A stretch of DNA of 64,000 bases from Psychroflexus curvus (GCF_020164585.1 NZ_JAIQZF010000003.1:1-64000), one strand, 5' to 3'. Shown: positions 16,184 through 25,950, numbered from the stretch's first letter. Notes: a model not told the origin generated them from the sequence alone. Program-made: numbers and translations.

Positions 16184-17566
16184 ATGAGTTATTCTTTAAA
16201 AACCACCTATCAGAAGTTACTTGCAGATACGTTTACCCCGGTAAGTGCTTATCTTAAAATCAGAGATAAATATCCGAATTCTTTACTACTGGAAAGTAGT
16301 GATTACCATGCCAATGACAACAGTTTCAGTTATATCTGCTGCAATCCCATCGCTCATTTTAAAGTAGAACAGGAGGAAATCGAATTTAAATACCCTGACG
16401 GCACTTTCAAGAACATCGATATTGATAAAAGCATTAATGTAGCTAATGAATTAAAAAAGTACCTGGCCGAATTTGAAGTGGAAGATCATAACTTTAAATT
16501 TCTAACTCAGGGGCTTTTTGGATTTACCACTTACGATGCGGTTCGGTATTTTGAAAACCTGACCATCGATAAAAGCAAGTCCAAATTAGGTTTGCCCGAC
16601 ATGCTGTACAACGTGTTTCAAAATGTGATTGTCATCAATCACTTTAATGATGAAGCTTATGTCTTTAATCATGCTTATGATGGAACAGATCGTATCCCTG
16701 AACTGAAATCCCTTTTGAAAAACCAGAATTATACCGAGTATGATTTTGAATTGGATGGAAAGGAAGAATCGCCGATCACCGATGAAGAATTTATGGAATA
16801 CGTAACCAAGGCAAAAGCGCACTGTCAGCGTGGAGATGTCTTTCAGATGGTAATGTCCAGACGATTCTCTCAGGGTTTTAAGGGTGATGAATTCAATGTG
16901 TATCGAAAATTGAGAAGCATCAATCCGAGTCCGTATTTATTTTACTTCGATTTTGGAAATTATAAAATATTTGGAAGTTCACCAGAAGCGCATTTAGTGG
17001 TTCAGGATGGTAAAGCTGAAATTCATCCGATTGCCGGCACCTTCAAGCGAACCGGAAACGATCAGGAAGATGCGGCAATGGCTTTAAAATTATCGGAAGA
17101 TATCAAGGAGAATTCAGAGCACGTGATGCTGGTAGATTTAGCCAGGAATGACCTGAGCCGCCACGGCAAAAACGTAAACGTGGAGACCTACAAAGAAGTT
17201 CAGTACTTCTCGCATGTCATTCACTTGGTGAGTAAAGTCACTGCCGTAGTCCAGCCCGAAGACAGTTTGAAGTTGCTGGGAGATACCTTTCCGGCAGGAA
17301 CTTTAAGCGGCGCCCCAAAACATATGGCGATGTCTTTGATAGAAAAGTATGAAAACATCAGTCGGGAGGCCTATGGCGGTGCGATAGGTGTTATCGATTT
17401 CAAAGGAAATATGAACCAGGCCATTATCATCAGGAGTTTTGTAAGTAAAGATTTAAAATTGCACTTTCAGGCGGGTGCAGGGGTGGTCAGCGACAGTACC
17501 GAAGAAAACGAACTGCAGGAAGTCATCAATAAACTTGGAGCTTTACGTAAAGCTTTAGATCAATAA
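16184..17566 (+). CDS. trpE: Anthranilate synthase component I
   Basis: TrpE converts chorismate and ammonia to anthranilate, the first committed step of Trp synthesis. The 460-aa product has the chorismate-binding domain with PIAGTFKRTG, EHVMLVDLARNDLSR and FPAGTLSGAPK near the C-terminal half, and the N-terminal feedback motif LLES (35-38), which in other TrpE proteins binds tryptophan. The operon is thus probably controlled both by attenuation and by product inhibition. It is the first structural gene of trpEGDCFBA. Confidence 0.96.
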   Translation: MSYSLKTTYQKLLADTFTPVSAYLKIRDKYPNSLLLESSDYHANDNSFSYICCNPIAHFKVEQEEIEFKYPDGTFKNIDIDKSINVANELKKYLAEFEVEDHNFKFLTQGLFGFTTYDAVRYFENLTIDKSKSKLGLPDMLYNVFQNVIVINHFNDEAYVFNHAYDGTDRIPELKSLLKNQNYTEYDFELDGKEESPITDEEFMEYVTKAKAHCQRGDVFQMVMSRRFSQGFKGDEFNVYRKLRSINPSPYLFYFDFGNYKIFGSSPEAHLVVQDGKAEIHPIAGTFKRTGNDQEDAAMALKLSEDIKENSEHVMLVDLARNDLSRHGKNVNVETYKEVQYFSHVIHLVSKVTAVVQPEDSLKLLGDTFPAGTLSGAPKHMAMSLIEKYENISREAYGGAIGVIDFKGNMNQAIIIRSFVSKDLKLHFQAGAGVVSDSTEENELQEVINKLGALRKALDQ

Positions 17567-17575
17567 AACGAAATC

Positions 17576-18142
17576 ATGAAGAAAATATTAGTCATAGATA
17601 ATTACGATTCCTTTGTGTACAATCTGGTGCATTATCTGGAAGAATTTGATGCCGAAGTCACGGTTAAAAGAAACGATGAGGTCGATCTCGATGAGGTGGC
17701 CCAGTACGATAAGATATTGCTTTCGCCGGGACCTGGTATTCCCGACGAAGCGGGACAGCTAAAAGCCATTATTAAAGCTTTTGCTCACGAAAAACCAATG
17801 CTTGGGGTGTGTCTCGGTCAACAGGCCATCATGGAAGTTTTTGGCGGCGAACTGTTGAATTTGGACAAGGTTCACCACGGTGTAGCAACAGAAATAAAAA
17901 CGCTGGTAGACGATGAACTCCTGTACAAAGATTTACCCACTACCATGATGGTTGGGCGTTACCATTCATGGGTAGTGAAGCAGGAATTACCAGATTGTTT
18001 GGTAGCCACCTCCGTCGATGAACAAGGTCAAATCATGTCCCTTCGCCACAGAGAATACGATGTAAGAGGAGTTCAGTTTCATCCGGAATCAGTGTTGACA
18101 CCTGAAGGCAAACAAATGATTAAAAACTGGATAGAAAGTTAA
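17576..18142 (+). CDS. trpG: Anthranilate synthase component II (glutamine amidotransferase)
   Basis: TrpG supplies ammonia from glutamine to TrpE. The 188-aa class I amidotransferase has the oxyanion motif SPGPGIP, nucleophile Cys79 in GVCLGQQ and the catalytic His-x-Glu in VQFHPESVLT near residue 172. It starts 9 bp after trpE and is not fused to trpD, unlike in enterobacteria. Confidence 0.96.
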   Translation: MKKILVIDNYDSFVYNLVHYLEEFDAEVTVKRNDEVDLDEVAQYDKILLSPGPGIPDEAGQLKAIIKAFAHEKPMLGVCLGQQAIMEVFGGELLNLDKVHHGVATEIKTLVDDELLYKDLPTTMMVGRYHSWVVKQELPDCLVATSVDEQGQIMSLRHREYDVRGVQFHPESVLTPEGKQMIKNWIES

Positions 18143-18167
18143 CTAACCTCTCAAACGCAATTTTACT

Positions 18168-19163
18168 ATGAAAGATATACTTAATCGCCTTATACAGCAG
18201 GAACAACTTTCCAAGGAAGAAGCCAGGGGGGTGTTGCTTCAAATCTCAAATGGGGAGTTTAGTGACCTTCAAATCGCCTCTTTTTTGACCGTGTTTATGA
18301 TGCGTAGCATCAGCGTAGAAGAGCTGGAAGGCTTTCGGGATGCGCTTTTAGAGCTTTGCATTCCTGTTGATTTCAAAGGTGAAACCGTTATGGATTTATG
18401 CGGAACAGGCGGTGATGGTCAGAACACGTTCAACGTCTCCACGGCGGCTTCTTTTGTAGTGGCAGCTATGGGTGTAAAAGTCGCCAAGCACGGGAACTAC
18501 GGCGTGTCTTCTGTGAGTGGAAGTTCTAATGTCTTGGAAGCGATGGGTGTTAAATTCTCGAGTGAACAAGGCTTTTTAGATCGTTGTCTCGATCAGGCTA
18601 ATATTGCAATTTTACACGCACCATTATTTCATCCGGCGATGAAAAATGTAGCACCCATTCGGAAGTCTTTAGCTTTAAAAACCTTTTTCAATATGCTCGG
18701 GCCTATGGTCAATCCAGCTAAACCCGACTTACAACTGGTAGGTGTTTACGATCTGGAGCTCTTGAGAAAATACCATTATTTGTATCAGAAAACCGATAAG
18801 ACTTACTGCATTCTGCATGACCTCAATCGGTATGATGAGGTTTCTCTGACTGCCAAAACCAAGTGCGTGACCAAATCAAAAGAAATGTTTTTGTCTGCAC
18901 GAGATTTCGGCGTTTTGCCAGTTACCAAAGAAGAGATTTATGGAGGTAACACCGTAGAAAGTGCCGCCGATATTTTTTATCAAATTTTAAGAGGTAAAGG
19001 AACTGAAGCCCAAAACAATGTGGTGTGTGCCAATGCGGCCACGGCTTTTTCCACAGCAAAATCTATTGGGGTAGAAGAGGCTTTCAAGGAAGCAAAAAGT
19101 ATTTTGAAAGGCGGAAAAGCCTTAGAAGTATTAAATCAACTAAAAACCATAAGTCAGTCATGA
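18168..19163 (+). CDS. trpD: Anthranilate phosphoribosyltransferase
   Basis: TrpD joins anthranilate to phosphoribosyl pyrophosphate. The 331-aa protein has the PRPP-binding glycine-rich loop CGTGGDG followed by NTFNVST, the segment KHGNYGVSS with anthranilate-site residues, and the usual N-terminal helical domain. Its TGA stop overlaps the trpC start codon (ATGA), indicating translational coupling. Confidence 0.96.
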   Translation: MKDILNRLIQQEQLSKEEARGVLLQISNGEFSDLQIASFLTVFMMRSISVEELEGFRDALLELCIPVDFKGETVMDLCGTGGDGQNTFNVSTAASFVVAAMGVKVAKHGNYGVSSVSGSSNVLEAMGVKFSSEQGFLDRCLDQANIAILHAPLFHPAMKNVAPIRKSLALKTFFNMLGPMVNPAKPDLQLVGVYDLELLRKYHYLYQKTDKTYCILHDLNRYDEVSLTAKTKCVTKSKEMFLSARDFGVLPVTKEEIYGGNTVESAADIFYQILRGKGTEAQNNVVCANAATAFSTAKSIGVEEAFKEAKSILKGGKALEVLNQLKTISQS

Positions 19164-19930
19164 AAAGGATTTTAGAAGAAATTATAGGTTACCAACAATT
19201 GGTCGTCAACCTCAAAAAACAGAAAATGCCAGTCGAGGTCTTGACGTCTTTTCCTGAGTTTTCAAGCCCAACACGCAGCTTAAAGCAGGCAGTGGCAAAA
19301 TCAGAACAAGGAATTATCGCTGAATTCAAAAGACGTTCGCCCAGTAAAGAAACGATAAACCTGAGGGCTGATGTGATGGAAATCGCGCAAAGCTATGAAC
19401 AAATGGGGGCAGCCGGAATGTCGGTGTTGACCAATCAGCGCTATTTTGGAGGAAGCTTGGAGGATCTGCAACTGGCTAAGTCGGTGTGTAACTTACCTAT
19501 ACTTCGTAAAGACTTTACGGTGGATGCCTATCAAATTTATGAAGCCAAAGCTTATGGTGCAGATGCGATTTTGCTCATCGCTAACGCTTTACCTTCAGAA
19601 AAACTGGAGGAGCTGTCAGTTTTAGCGCATGACTTAGGTTTGGAAATTCTGTTTGAAATTCACGAAGCTGAAGAAATTGAAAAACTAGCTCCAAAGCATA
19701 TCGATCTCATCGGGGTCAATAACCGGAACTTAAGAACTTTTGAAGTGGATATTCAGCAGGGACTGGATATGTTGCCACATCTGCCTTCAGAATTGTTGAA
19801 AATCTCAGAGAGCGGGATTCAGGACACGGCAACGATCGAGAAATTGATTCAGCAGGGCTTTAACGGCGTTCTGGTAGGAGAGTTTTTTATGAAACAAAAC
19901 GCCTCAGAACACAATACAAATAATTTATGA
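19160..19930 (+). CDS. trpC: Indole-3-glycerol phosphate synthase
   Basis: TrpC closes the indole ring. The 256-aa TIM barrel has IIAEFKRRSPSK with the catalytic Lys region, LPILRKDFTVD, IGVNNRNLRTF, ISESGI and GVLVGEFFM in the standard order. The frame is open further upstream inside trpD, but ATG 19160 overlaps the trpD stop codon and gives the normal N terminus, so it is chosen. It is followed by trpF with another ATGA overlap. Confidence 0.95.
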   Translation: MKRILEEIIGYQQLVVNLKKQKMPVEVLTSFPEFSSPTRSLKQAVAKSEQGIIAEFKRRSPSKETINLRADVMEIAQSYEQMGAAGMSVLTNQRYFGGSLEDLQLAKSVCNLPILRKDFTVDAYQIYEAKAYGADAILLIANALPSEKLEELSVLAHDLGLEILFEIHEAEEIEKLAPKHIDLIGVNNRNLRTFEVDIQQGLDMLPHLPSELLKISESGIQDTATIEKLIQQGFNGVLVGEFFMKQNASEHNTNNL

Positions 19931-20562
19931 AAGTAAAAGTCTGTGGGATGAAGCATCCCGAAAATATTAAGGCGCTTGCCGAGTCGGACATCGATTATAT
20001 GGGTTTTATTTTCTATAAAAAGTCTCCGCGTTTTGCAGAAACTCCTGAAGAGCTTCCCGGCCGAATTCAGAAAGTAGGGGTGTTTGTGAATGAGGACATT
20101 GCTCTCATTGTGGAGAAGGTAAATCAATTCGGATTACAGGTGATTCAGTTACACGGGGATGAAACCCCCGATTTTTGTCTGGAGCTCAAAACGGCACTAG
20201 AAAATACAGGGCAGGCTGAGATTGATTTATGGAAGGTGTTTTCGATAAAATCTGCTTCAGATTTTAAAGGCGTTGAAGCCTATTGCTCTGCTGTTGACGG
20301 CTATTTGCTGGATACCAAAGGTCAGTATCGCGGAGGCACAGGTCAGAAATTTGACTGGCAGTTGCTGAAGCAGCAGAATTTTTCAAAACCCGTGATGCTC
20401 AGCGGGGGCATTGGGCCGGTAGATGCGGAACAAGTGAGTCAGTTATATAAAGACGGCCTGATTGCGGGCGTTGATGTCAATTCAGGGTTTGAAGATGAAC
20501 CCGGTCTTAAAAATACAAATTTAATACACGAATTTTTACAAAACCTTAGAACCTATGAGTAA
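19927..20562 (+). CDS. trpF: Phosphoribosylanthranilate isomerase
   Basis: TrpF performs the Amadori rearrangement preceding TrpC. The 211-aa product begins with [11 protein letters not shown], where the Cys is the general base, and contains [24 protein letters not shown] with the catalytic Asp, and MLSGGIGP for phosphate binding. It is a separate gene rather than a TrpC fusion. It overlaps trpB by 8 bp. Confidence 0.95.
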   Translation: MKVKVCGMKHPENIKALAESDIDYMGFIFYKKSPRFAETPEELPGRIQKVGVFVNEDIALIVEKVNQFGLQVIQLHGDETPDFCLELKTALENTGQAEIDLWKVFSIKSASDFKGVEAYCSAVDGYLLDTKGQYRGGTGQKFDWQLLKQQNFSKPVMLSGGIGPVDAEQVSQLYKDGLIAGVDVNSGFEDEPGLKNTNLIHEFLQNLRTYE

Positions 20563-21739
20563 GTATAGTGTGAGTGAAAAGGGATTTTATGGAGATTTTG
20601 GCGGGGCCTATATCCCGGAACTACTGTATCCCAATGTCGAAGAATTAAGACAAAACTATAAGCAAATTATAGGGACGGATGATTTTCAGAAGCAGTTCAA
20701 AAGCCTTTTGAAGGACTATGTTGGCCGACCTACGCCACTATATCTGGCTGAAAATTTGAGCGAAAAGTATAAGACTAAAATCTATCTGAAGCGAGAAGAC
20801 TTGTGTCACACGGGTGCTCACAAAATCAACAATACGGTAGGCCAAATTCTTCTGGCCAAAGCGCTAGGAAAGCACCGCATCATCGCCGAAACAGGTGCAG
20901 GACAGCATGGCGTTGCGACAGCAACGGTTTGTGCACTGATGGGTCTGGAATGTATTGTGTACATGGGGGCCGTCGATATCGAGCGCCAGGCGCCAAACGT
21001 AGCCCGCATGAAAATGCTGGGTGCCAAAGTAGTTCCAGCTGAATCTGGAAGTAAAACGCTAAAGGATGCGACGAATGAAGCGATTCGCGACTGGATCAAC
21101 CATCCGAAGGACACGCATTACATCATCGGTTCTGTGGTAGGCCCGCATCCTTATCCGGATATGGTCACGGAGTTGCAGAGTGTGATTTCCAAAGAAGTCA
21201 AAGCTCAGATGCTGGAAAAAGAAGGTCGTGAACTGCCAGATTATGTGATCGCCTGTGTAGGTGGTGGGAGTAATGCCGCTGGTCTTTTTGCAGATTTCAT
21301 GGATCACGAAGAAGTAGGCATCATCGGTGTGGAAGCTTCAGGTAAAGGAGTTGAAACAAATGAATCTGCCGCCACTACAATTTTGGGACGCGAAGGGATT
21401 ATTCATGGCAGTAAAACGCTGCTGATGCAAAACACCGACGGGCAAATCACCGAGCCGTATTCCATTTCCGCAGGATTGGATTATCCGGGTATTGGACCTT
21501 TGCATGCGCACTTATTCAAAACAGGTCGTGGTAAATTTGTATCGATCACCGATGCCGAAGCTATGGCAGCTGGTCTGGAACTGAGCCGAATGGAAGGTAT
21601 TATTCCGGCTATAGAAACGGCTCACGCCTTTGCGATTTTCAAATATCTGGATTTCAAGGAAGACGATGTGCTGGTGTTTAACTGCTCGGGACGTGGAGAT
21701 AAAGATCTGGAGACGTATAGGAAGTATTTTGGGTATTAA
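20555..21739 (+). CDS. trpB: Tryptophan synthase beta subunit
   Basis: TrpB condenses indole with serine using pyridoxal phosphate. The 394-aa protein has Lys90 in HTGAHKINN as the Schiff-base residue, the catalytic segment AETGAGQHG, the phosphate loop GGGSNAAG and the C-terminal CSGRGDKD. This is the standard TrpB1 form that works with TrpA. A 408-bp gap with repeats separates it from trpA. Confidence 0.97.
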   Translation: MSKYSVSEKGFYGDFGGAYIPELLYPNVEELRQNYKQIIGTDDFQKQFKSLLKDYVGRPTPLYLAENLSEKYKTKIYLKREDLCHTGAHKINNTVGQILLAKALGKHRIIAETGAGQHGVATATVCALMGLECIVYMGAVDIERQAPNVARMKMLGAKVVPAESGSKTLKDATNEAIRDWINHPKDTHYIIGSVVGPHPYPDMVTELQSVISKEVKAQMLEKEGRELPDYVIACVGGGSNAAGLFADFMDHEEVGIIGVEASGKGVETNESAATTILGREGIIHGSKTLLMQNTDGQITEPYSISAGLDYPGIGPLHAHLFKTGRGKFVSITDAEAMAAGLELSRMEGIIPAIETAHAFAIFKYLDFKEDDVLVFNCSGRGDKDLETYRKYFGY

Positions 21740-22147
21740 GGTTTTGTCTATGTTACCTGATAGTGATAAAAATAGAACAAAGACTATAGAACAAAGAGTA
21801 AAGAACATAGAAAAAAGATAGCTTAAACCTTAGTGTTCTCCGTGACCCTGTGATAAGAAAAGAACACAGAACATGGAGCAAAGAACAAGATGTCAGTTCG
21901 AGTAATCCCGACCGTTTTGTTGGGATTGTATCGAGAACTAGAGATGATTTCAAATACAATAGTTGTTGATCTGTAAAAAGTCAAGAGCAAGAAACAAAGA
22001 ACAAAGAAAAAAGATAAGATAGTTTAAACCTTAGTGTCCTCCGTGACTCCGTGGTAAGAATACACTTTAAAAGGTGACAAAAAAACGATAATTAATAAGT
22101 GATTTTTACTTCTAATATAATTACCTAGCGATACAAAACTAAAACCT
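21740..22147. repeat. Repeat-filled gap within the trp operon (between trpB and trpA)
   Basis: Two direct repeats of ~70 bp lie at about 21789-21859 and 21990-22060; both contain an A-rich AGAACAAAG-type stretch, then TTAAACCTTAGTGT and CTCCGTGAC. Between them is a hairpin at 21895-21938, GTTCGA with TCGAGAAC outside and ATCCC/GGGAT inside. No coding sequence is convincing. No terminator was seen, so trpA may still be transcribed with the operon. Confidence 0.7.
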
Positions 22148-22909
22148 ATGAACAGAATAAATAAAGCCTTAGCTCAAGATAAAAAACTGATTTCCATTTA
22201 CTTCACGGCGGGTTACCCGCAGCTGGAAGACACCACTGAAGTCATTAAACGCCTTGCAGAGGCAGGAACCGATGTGATCGAAATCGGTTTGCCTTACAGC
22301 GATCCCTTGGCGGATGGGCCTGTGATTCAAAAAAGCTCAGAACAGGCTTTGCGAAACGGCATGAGTACTCAGAAATTATTTAAGCAGTTACAGGGTATTC
22401 GCGATGAGGTAGATATTCCTTTGATTGTGATGGGCTATTTCAATGCCATGCTACAATTTGGGGTGGAGGACTTTTGTAAGGAATGTGAAGCTATCGGTGT
22501 TGATGGCATCATCATGCCCGATTTGCCTATCGATATTTTTGAAAGAGATTACAAAGCCCTTTTTGAGACCCACGGACTCAAATTTGTGCCGCTTATCACT
22601 CCAGAAACTACAGTAGAGCGCATCAAAACCATCGACGATTTGGGCGATAGTTTTGTGTATATGGTCAGTTCTTCCAGTACCACAGGGGGTGAGCAGGGGT
22701 TTGGCGAAGAGGCCATGTCTTATTTCAAACGTATCTCCGACATGAATCTGAACAACAACTTAATGGTTGGTTTTGGCATTAAAGATGCGTTTAGCTTTGA
22801 GCAGGCCAGCCGACATACCAGCGGTTGCATCATCGGCTCTGAGTTTATCCGCCGACTGACTAATGAAGGGATGGAGGGCATAGCTCCTTTTATTAAGTCG
22901 CTGAAATAA
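22148..22909 (+). CDS. trpA: Tryptophan synthase alpha subunit
   Basis: TrpA cleaves indole-3-glycerol phosphate to indole, which is channelled to TrpB. The 253-aa TIM barrel has catalytic Glu45 (VIEIGLPY) and Asp56 (DPLADGP), the phosphate-binding SSSSTTGG and GFGI segments, and normal length. It is the last gene of the pathway cluster, displaced from trpB by the repeat region. Confidence 0.96.
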   Translation: MNRINKALAQDKKLISIYFTAGYPQLEDTTEVIKRLAEAGTDVIEIGLPYSDPLADGPVIQKSSEQALRNGMSTQKLFKQLQGIRDEVDIPLIVMGYFNAMLQFGVEDFCKECEAIGVDGIIMPDLPIDIFERDYKALFETHGLKFVPLITPETTVERIKTIDDLGDSFVYMVSSSSTTGGEQGFGEEAMSYFKRISDMNLNNNLMVGFGIKDAFSFEQASRHTSGCIIGSEFIRRLTNEGMEGIAPFIKSLK

Positions 22910-23790
22910 GAAGTTTTCCTGCTTTAAAAGGCCGGATTGTGTTTTTTATTTTTTTTGAATTTGCTTTCGTTTGCTGTACAGCTTAGCGATATCCAGCTTC
23001 TAGGTTTTGAGAAGGCCTATACCTCCGTCCGTTGAGCGTGAAGACTGGAGTTTAAATATGATAATTGATGATGAGAGCAAGACTGAAGGTTTTGATGAAA
23101 AAGTAATAAGAAGACTAAAAGGAAATCCTCTTGCAATTATTTTATTCGATGACTGACTTTACTGTTGGTATACAGATAGTTTTAGCTTTTTTAGTGAAAA
23201 GTATAATTCATTTCTTGAAAAGGGGCGTAGCTCTGGTATCTCCATGGAAAATGGGCATCATAAAATTCGAAGGGCGTAGCCCTGACATTTTGTTTATGGG
23301 CAGATATGAGATTCCAGAGTGCTGCCCCTTCATTTATTCCCATGTATTGAGTTATAAAGAGGAGTGGGCGCTGCCTCAAAATCTTCTTGCTTTAATTCTC
23401 TTTGAGGCTTTTGTGTTTTAATTTTCAAAACATTTTTCAAATAGGAGCGTTAGTCCTGATATCTTCATAGAAAACAGGCATTACAGAATTCGAAGAGCGT
23501 AGCCCTGACATTCTGTTTTTGGACAGATTGAGATTTTCAGGGCACCGCCACCAAAATCAATTAAATAGAAAATAAATCTAATGATTGATTTCAATTAATC
23601 TCTTAAGCCACTTCAAATCCTTCAGACCAATCTCCTCACCAAGTACGTTTCATTAAAGTGTGCTGAAAACATAGAGCTGGAGATCTAAAAGCGTCAAGTT
23701 GACGTTCATCAAATTCAGAAGAAATAAAAAAAATAGAAAACTAAGAACATTTCTTAAAATCTTAGGGGTTTAATCTTAGGATTATAAAAG
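22910..23790. repeat. Gene-free region with a diverged direct repeat
   Basis: No convincing gene is present. Two ~110-bp related blocks occur at about 23221-23329 and 23441-23550. Each begins GGRGCGTWG, has ATGGAAAA or ATAGAAAA, then AATTCGAAGRGCGTAGCCCT, and ends in GCTGCCCC or GCACCGCC. GGGCGTAGCCC is itself a small palindrome, and the first block begins and ends with complementary G/C runs. Near 23690-23724 lies a dispersed sequence shared with the region upstream of der. The short frames at 23058-23156 and 23131-23421 are not supported by composition or similarity. Confidence 0.6.
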
Positions 23791-23808
23791 ATATTGTTGG
23801 ATTGTCGC

Positions 23809-23816
23809 TATCTTTG
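23809..23816 (+). promoter_or_regulatory. -7 promoter box for lysS
   Basis: TATCTTTG is an exact TAnnTTTG match 26 bp before ATG 23842. It places the transcript start near 23822 and excludes the upstream in-frame TTG at 23794. Confidence 0.6.
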
Positions 23817-23841
23817 CGGCTTTAGAAAAAATTACAGACTC

Positions 23842-25533
23842 ATGCAATTATCAGAACAAGAACGCGTAAGGCGAGATAAACTGGCTACTCTTAGGGAAAT
23901 GGGCATCGATCCTTATCCCGCAGCTCAATTTGATTATTCCCACACATCTAAACAGATAAGGGAAAAGTTTGAAGATGGCGAAAAGGTGGTGGTTGCTGGT
24001 CGTTTGGTCTCGCGAAGAATCCAGGGAAAAGCCTCTTTTGCTGAGTTGCAGGATGGGGAAGGTCGCATTCAGGTGTACTTTAACCGCGATGAGATTTGTA
24101 CGGGGGAAGACAAAACTCTGTACAATGAGGTCTATAAAAAATTGCTGGATATCGGTGATTTTATTGGGATAGAAGGAGAGTTGTTTACAACTCAGGTCGG
24201 TGAGAAAACCATAAAAGTGTTGGATTTTCAACTGTTGAGTAAAGCTTTAAAACCGCTACCGCTTCCTAAAAAAGATAGAGAAGGCAACGAATATGATGGG
24301 TTTCATGATGCTGAGCAGCGCTATAGACAGCGTTATGCCGATTTGGCTGTGAATCCTGATGTAAAAGAAATTTTCAAAAAACGATCGGCTTTGTTTACAG
24401 CGATGCGGAATTTCTTTAATGCTGAAGGTTATATGGAGGTGGAAACGCCAATTCTGCAGTCCATTCCTGGTGGTGCAGCGGCCCGTCCGTTTATCACCCA
24501 TCACAATGCTCTGGATATTCCGTTGTATTTGAGAATCGCGAATGAACTATATCTAAAACGCTTGATCGTCGGTGGCTTTGACGGGGTGTATGAGTTTTCT
24601 AAAAACTTCAGAAATGAAGGCATGGACAGAACGCACAATCCCGAGTTTACAGCGATGGAAATTTATGTGTCTTACAAGGATTATAACTGGATGATGAAGT
24701 TTACCGAGAATTTGCTGGAGCATTGTGCACTGCAGGTGAATGGAACAACCAAAGCCAAGTTTAAAGAGCATCACGTGGACTTTAAAGCACCTTACAAACG
24801 TGTGACCATGACCGATGCCATTATAGAATATACAGGGTTTGATATTACCGGCAAGTCTGAAGCTGAGCTAAGAACAGCAGCTTTGGACATGGGCTTGGAA
24901 GTGGATGAAACCATGGGAAAAGGGAAGTTAATCGATGAGATTTTTGGTGAGAAATGTGAGGGTAATTTTATAGAACCAACGTTTATCATCGACTATCCCA
25001 AGGAAATGAGTCCGTTGTGTAAAGAACACAGAAATAATCCAGACTTGACCGAGCGATTTGAACTGATGGTCTGTGGTAAGGAAATCGCCAATGCCTATTC
25101 AGAGTTAAATGATCCTATTGACCAGCGTGAACGTTTTGAAGATCAGTTGAAGCTGGCTAAAAAAGGCGACGACGAAGCCACTGAGTTTATCGATTATGAT
25201 TTCTTAAGAGCTTTGGAATACGGAATGCCGCCAACCTCTGGTTTAGGTATTGGTATGGACAGATTGATCATGTTCCTGACGGATAATCCGTCTATTCAGG
25301 AAGTCTTGTTCTTCCCGCAAATGCGACCAGAGAAGAAAAAAGTTGAGCTCACCGAGGAGGAAAAAGTAGTTTTGGAATTACTAAAACAGGAATCGCCACA
25401 AGAATTGGAGAGTCTAAAATCCAAATCTGAGTTGAGTAACAAAAAATGGGATAAAGCTGTAAAAGGCCTTAGAAGTAAAGATCAGGCTACCGTTGATAAA
25501 ACAGACGAAGGTTTGTTTGTTAGATTGTTGTAA
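23842..25533 (+). CDS. lysS: Lysyl-tRNA synthetase, class II
   Basis: LysRS charges tRNA-Lys. The 563-aa protein has an N-terminal OB-fold anticodon-binding domain (~40-150), then class II motifs: motif 1 near EVETPILQSIPGGAAARPF, motif 2 FRNEGMDRTHNPEFT and motif 3 GLGIGMDRLIM. About 60 residues beyond motif 3 form a charged C-terminal extension (TEEEKVVLELLKQ onward), common in Bacteroidetes LysRS. ATG 23842 is chosen because the promoter lies between it and the upstream in-frame TTG. Confidence 0.97.
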   Translation: MQLSEQERVRRDKLATLREMGIDPYPAAQFDYSHTSKQIREKFEDGEKVVVAGRLVSRRIQGKASFAELQDGEGRIQVYFNRDEICTGEDKTLYNEVYKKLLDIGDFIGIEGELFTTQVGEKTIKVLDFQLLSKALKPLPLPKKDREGNEYDGFHDAEQRYRQRYADLAVNPDVKEIFKKRSALFTAMRNFFNAEGYMEVETPILQSIPGGAAARPFITHHNALDIPLYLRIANELYLKRLIVGGFDGVYEFSKNFRNEGMDRTHNPEFTAMEIYVSYKDYNWMMKFTENLLEHCALQVNGTTKAKFKEHHVDFKAPYKRVTMTDAIIEYTGFDITGKSEAELRTAALDMGLEVDETMGKGKLIDEIFGEKCEGNFIEPTFIIDYPKEMSPLCKEHRNNPDLTERFELMVCGKEIANAYSELNDPIDQRERFEDQLKLAKKGDDEATEFIDYDFLRALEYGMPPTSGLGIGMDRLIMFLTDNPSIQEVLFFPQMRPEKKKVELTEEEKVVLELLKQESPQELESLKSKSELSNKKWDKAVKGLRSKDQATVDKTDEGLFVRLL

Positions 25534-25556
25534 AAATTGCTTGAAAACTTAATGTT

Positions 25557-25608
25557 TGGTTCGAGCGAGACGCCTGCCTTTGCTAGCAACGCAAGCAGGC
25601 TCGCACCA
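25557..25608. repeat. REP-like palindrome 1 of 3
   Basis: The sequence opens with TTGGTTCGAGCGAGA and closes with GCAGGCTCGCACCA, with an inner stem GCCTGC...GCAGGC. It lies between lysS and the small antitoxin-like gene and shares CGAGCGAGA and CTCGCACCA with the copy at 25926. Confidence 0.7.
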
Positions 25609-25615
25609 GAGGTGT

Positions 25616-25783
25616 TTACCAGTTTGCAGAAATTTTTTCTAATTCTTTTTGACTTTTAAATTTACCGTTTTTAAAATTTAATTCTGACTGTTCTATTCGG
25701 TTTACTAATTCTTCAATTGTAAATGGGTTTAATTCAGGTTGACGTTTTTCTTGAATTTCTGTTATGTAGCTTTTTAAATCCAT
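25616..25783 (-). CDS. Small antitoxin-like protein, no toxin partner visible
   Basis: A 55-codon frame on the minus strand reads MDLKSYITEIQEKRQ at the start and ends with FKSQKELEKISANW, with a central FTIEELVNRIEQSE. Amphipathic helices with a conserved-looking GKFKSQ..L...W tail resemble short antitoxins of ParE/RelE-type modules in Bacteroidetes, but this is a family impression only. A toxin would be expected immediately downstream, where only a REP-like palindrome and the end of lysS are found. Codon use looks real. The gene is boxed in by three related palindromes. Confidence 0.55.
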   Translation of the reverse strand: MDLKSYITEIQEKRQPELNPFTIEELVNRIEQSELNFKNGKFKSQKELEKISANW

Positions 25784-25825
25784 GGCTTATTTTTTTGTAT
25801 TAAATATATAATATACCGAAGCTAG

Positions 25826-25845
25826 CGCGAGCGTCTCGCTCGTGA
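25826..25845. repeat. REP-like palindrome 2 of 3
   Basis: CGAGCG (25828-25833) and CGCTCG (25837-25842) form a perfect 6-bp stem around TCT. It shares the CGAGCG/TCTCGCTCG core with the neighbouring palindromes. Confidence 0.7.
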
Positions 25846-25925
25846 ACTATAGCTTGTTGGTCTATATAATACATACTAAATTGATTTAAAGATAGATTTA
25901 ATTTTAAGATTTTGTGAATGGTGTT

Positions 25926-25950
25926 TGGTACGAGCGAGAAGCTCGCACCA
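25926..25950. repeat. REP-like palindrome 3 of 3
   Basis: TGGT (25926-25929) and ACCA (25947-25950) enclose GCGAG/CTCGC (25934-25938 and 25942-25946). It ends 26 bp before the deacetylase stop codon. Confidence 0.7.

Noticed and set aside
23058-23156. A 32-codon frame (MIIDDESKTEG...) after trpA
   Set aside because: Composition looks protein-like but there is no promoter, partner or recognised family; it may be a gene remnant.
23131-23421. A 96-codon frame on the plus strand after trpA
   Set aside because: It covers one of the direct repeats, has no recognisable domain and no promoter or conserved start.
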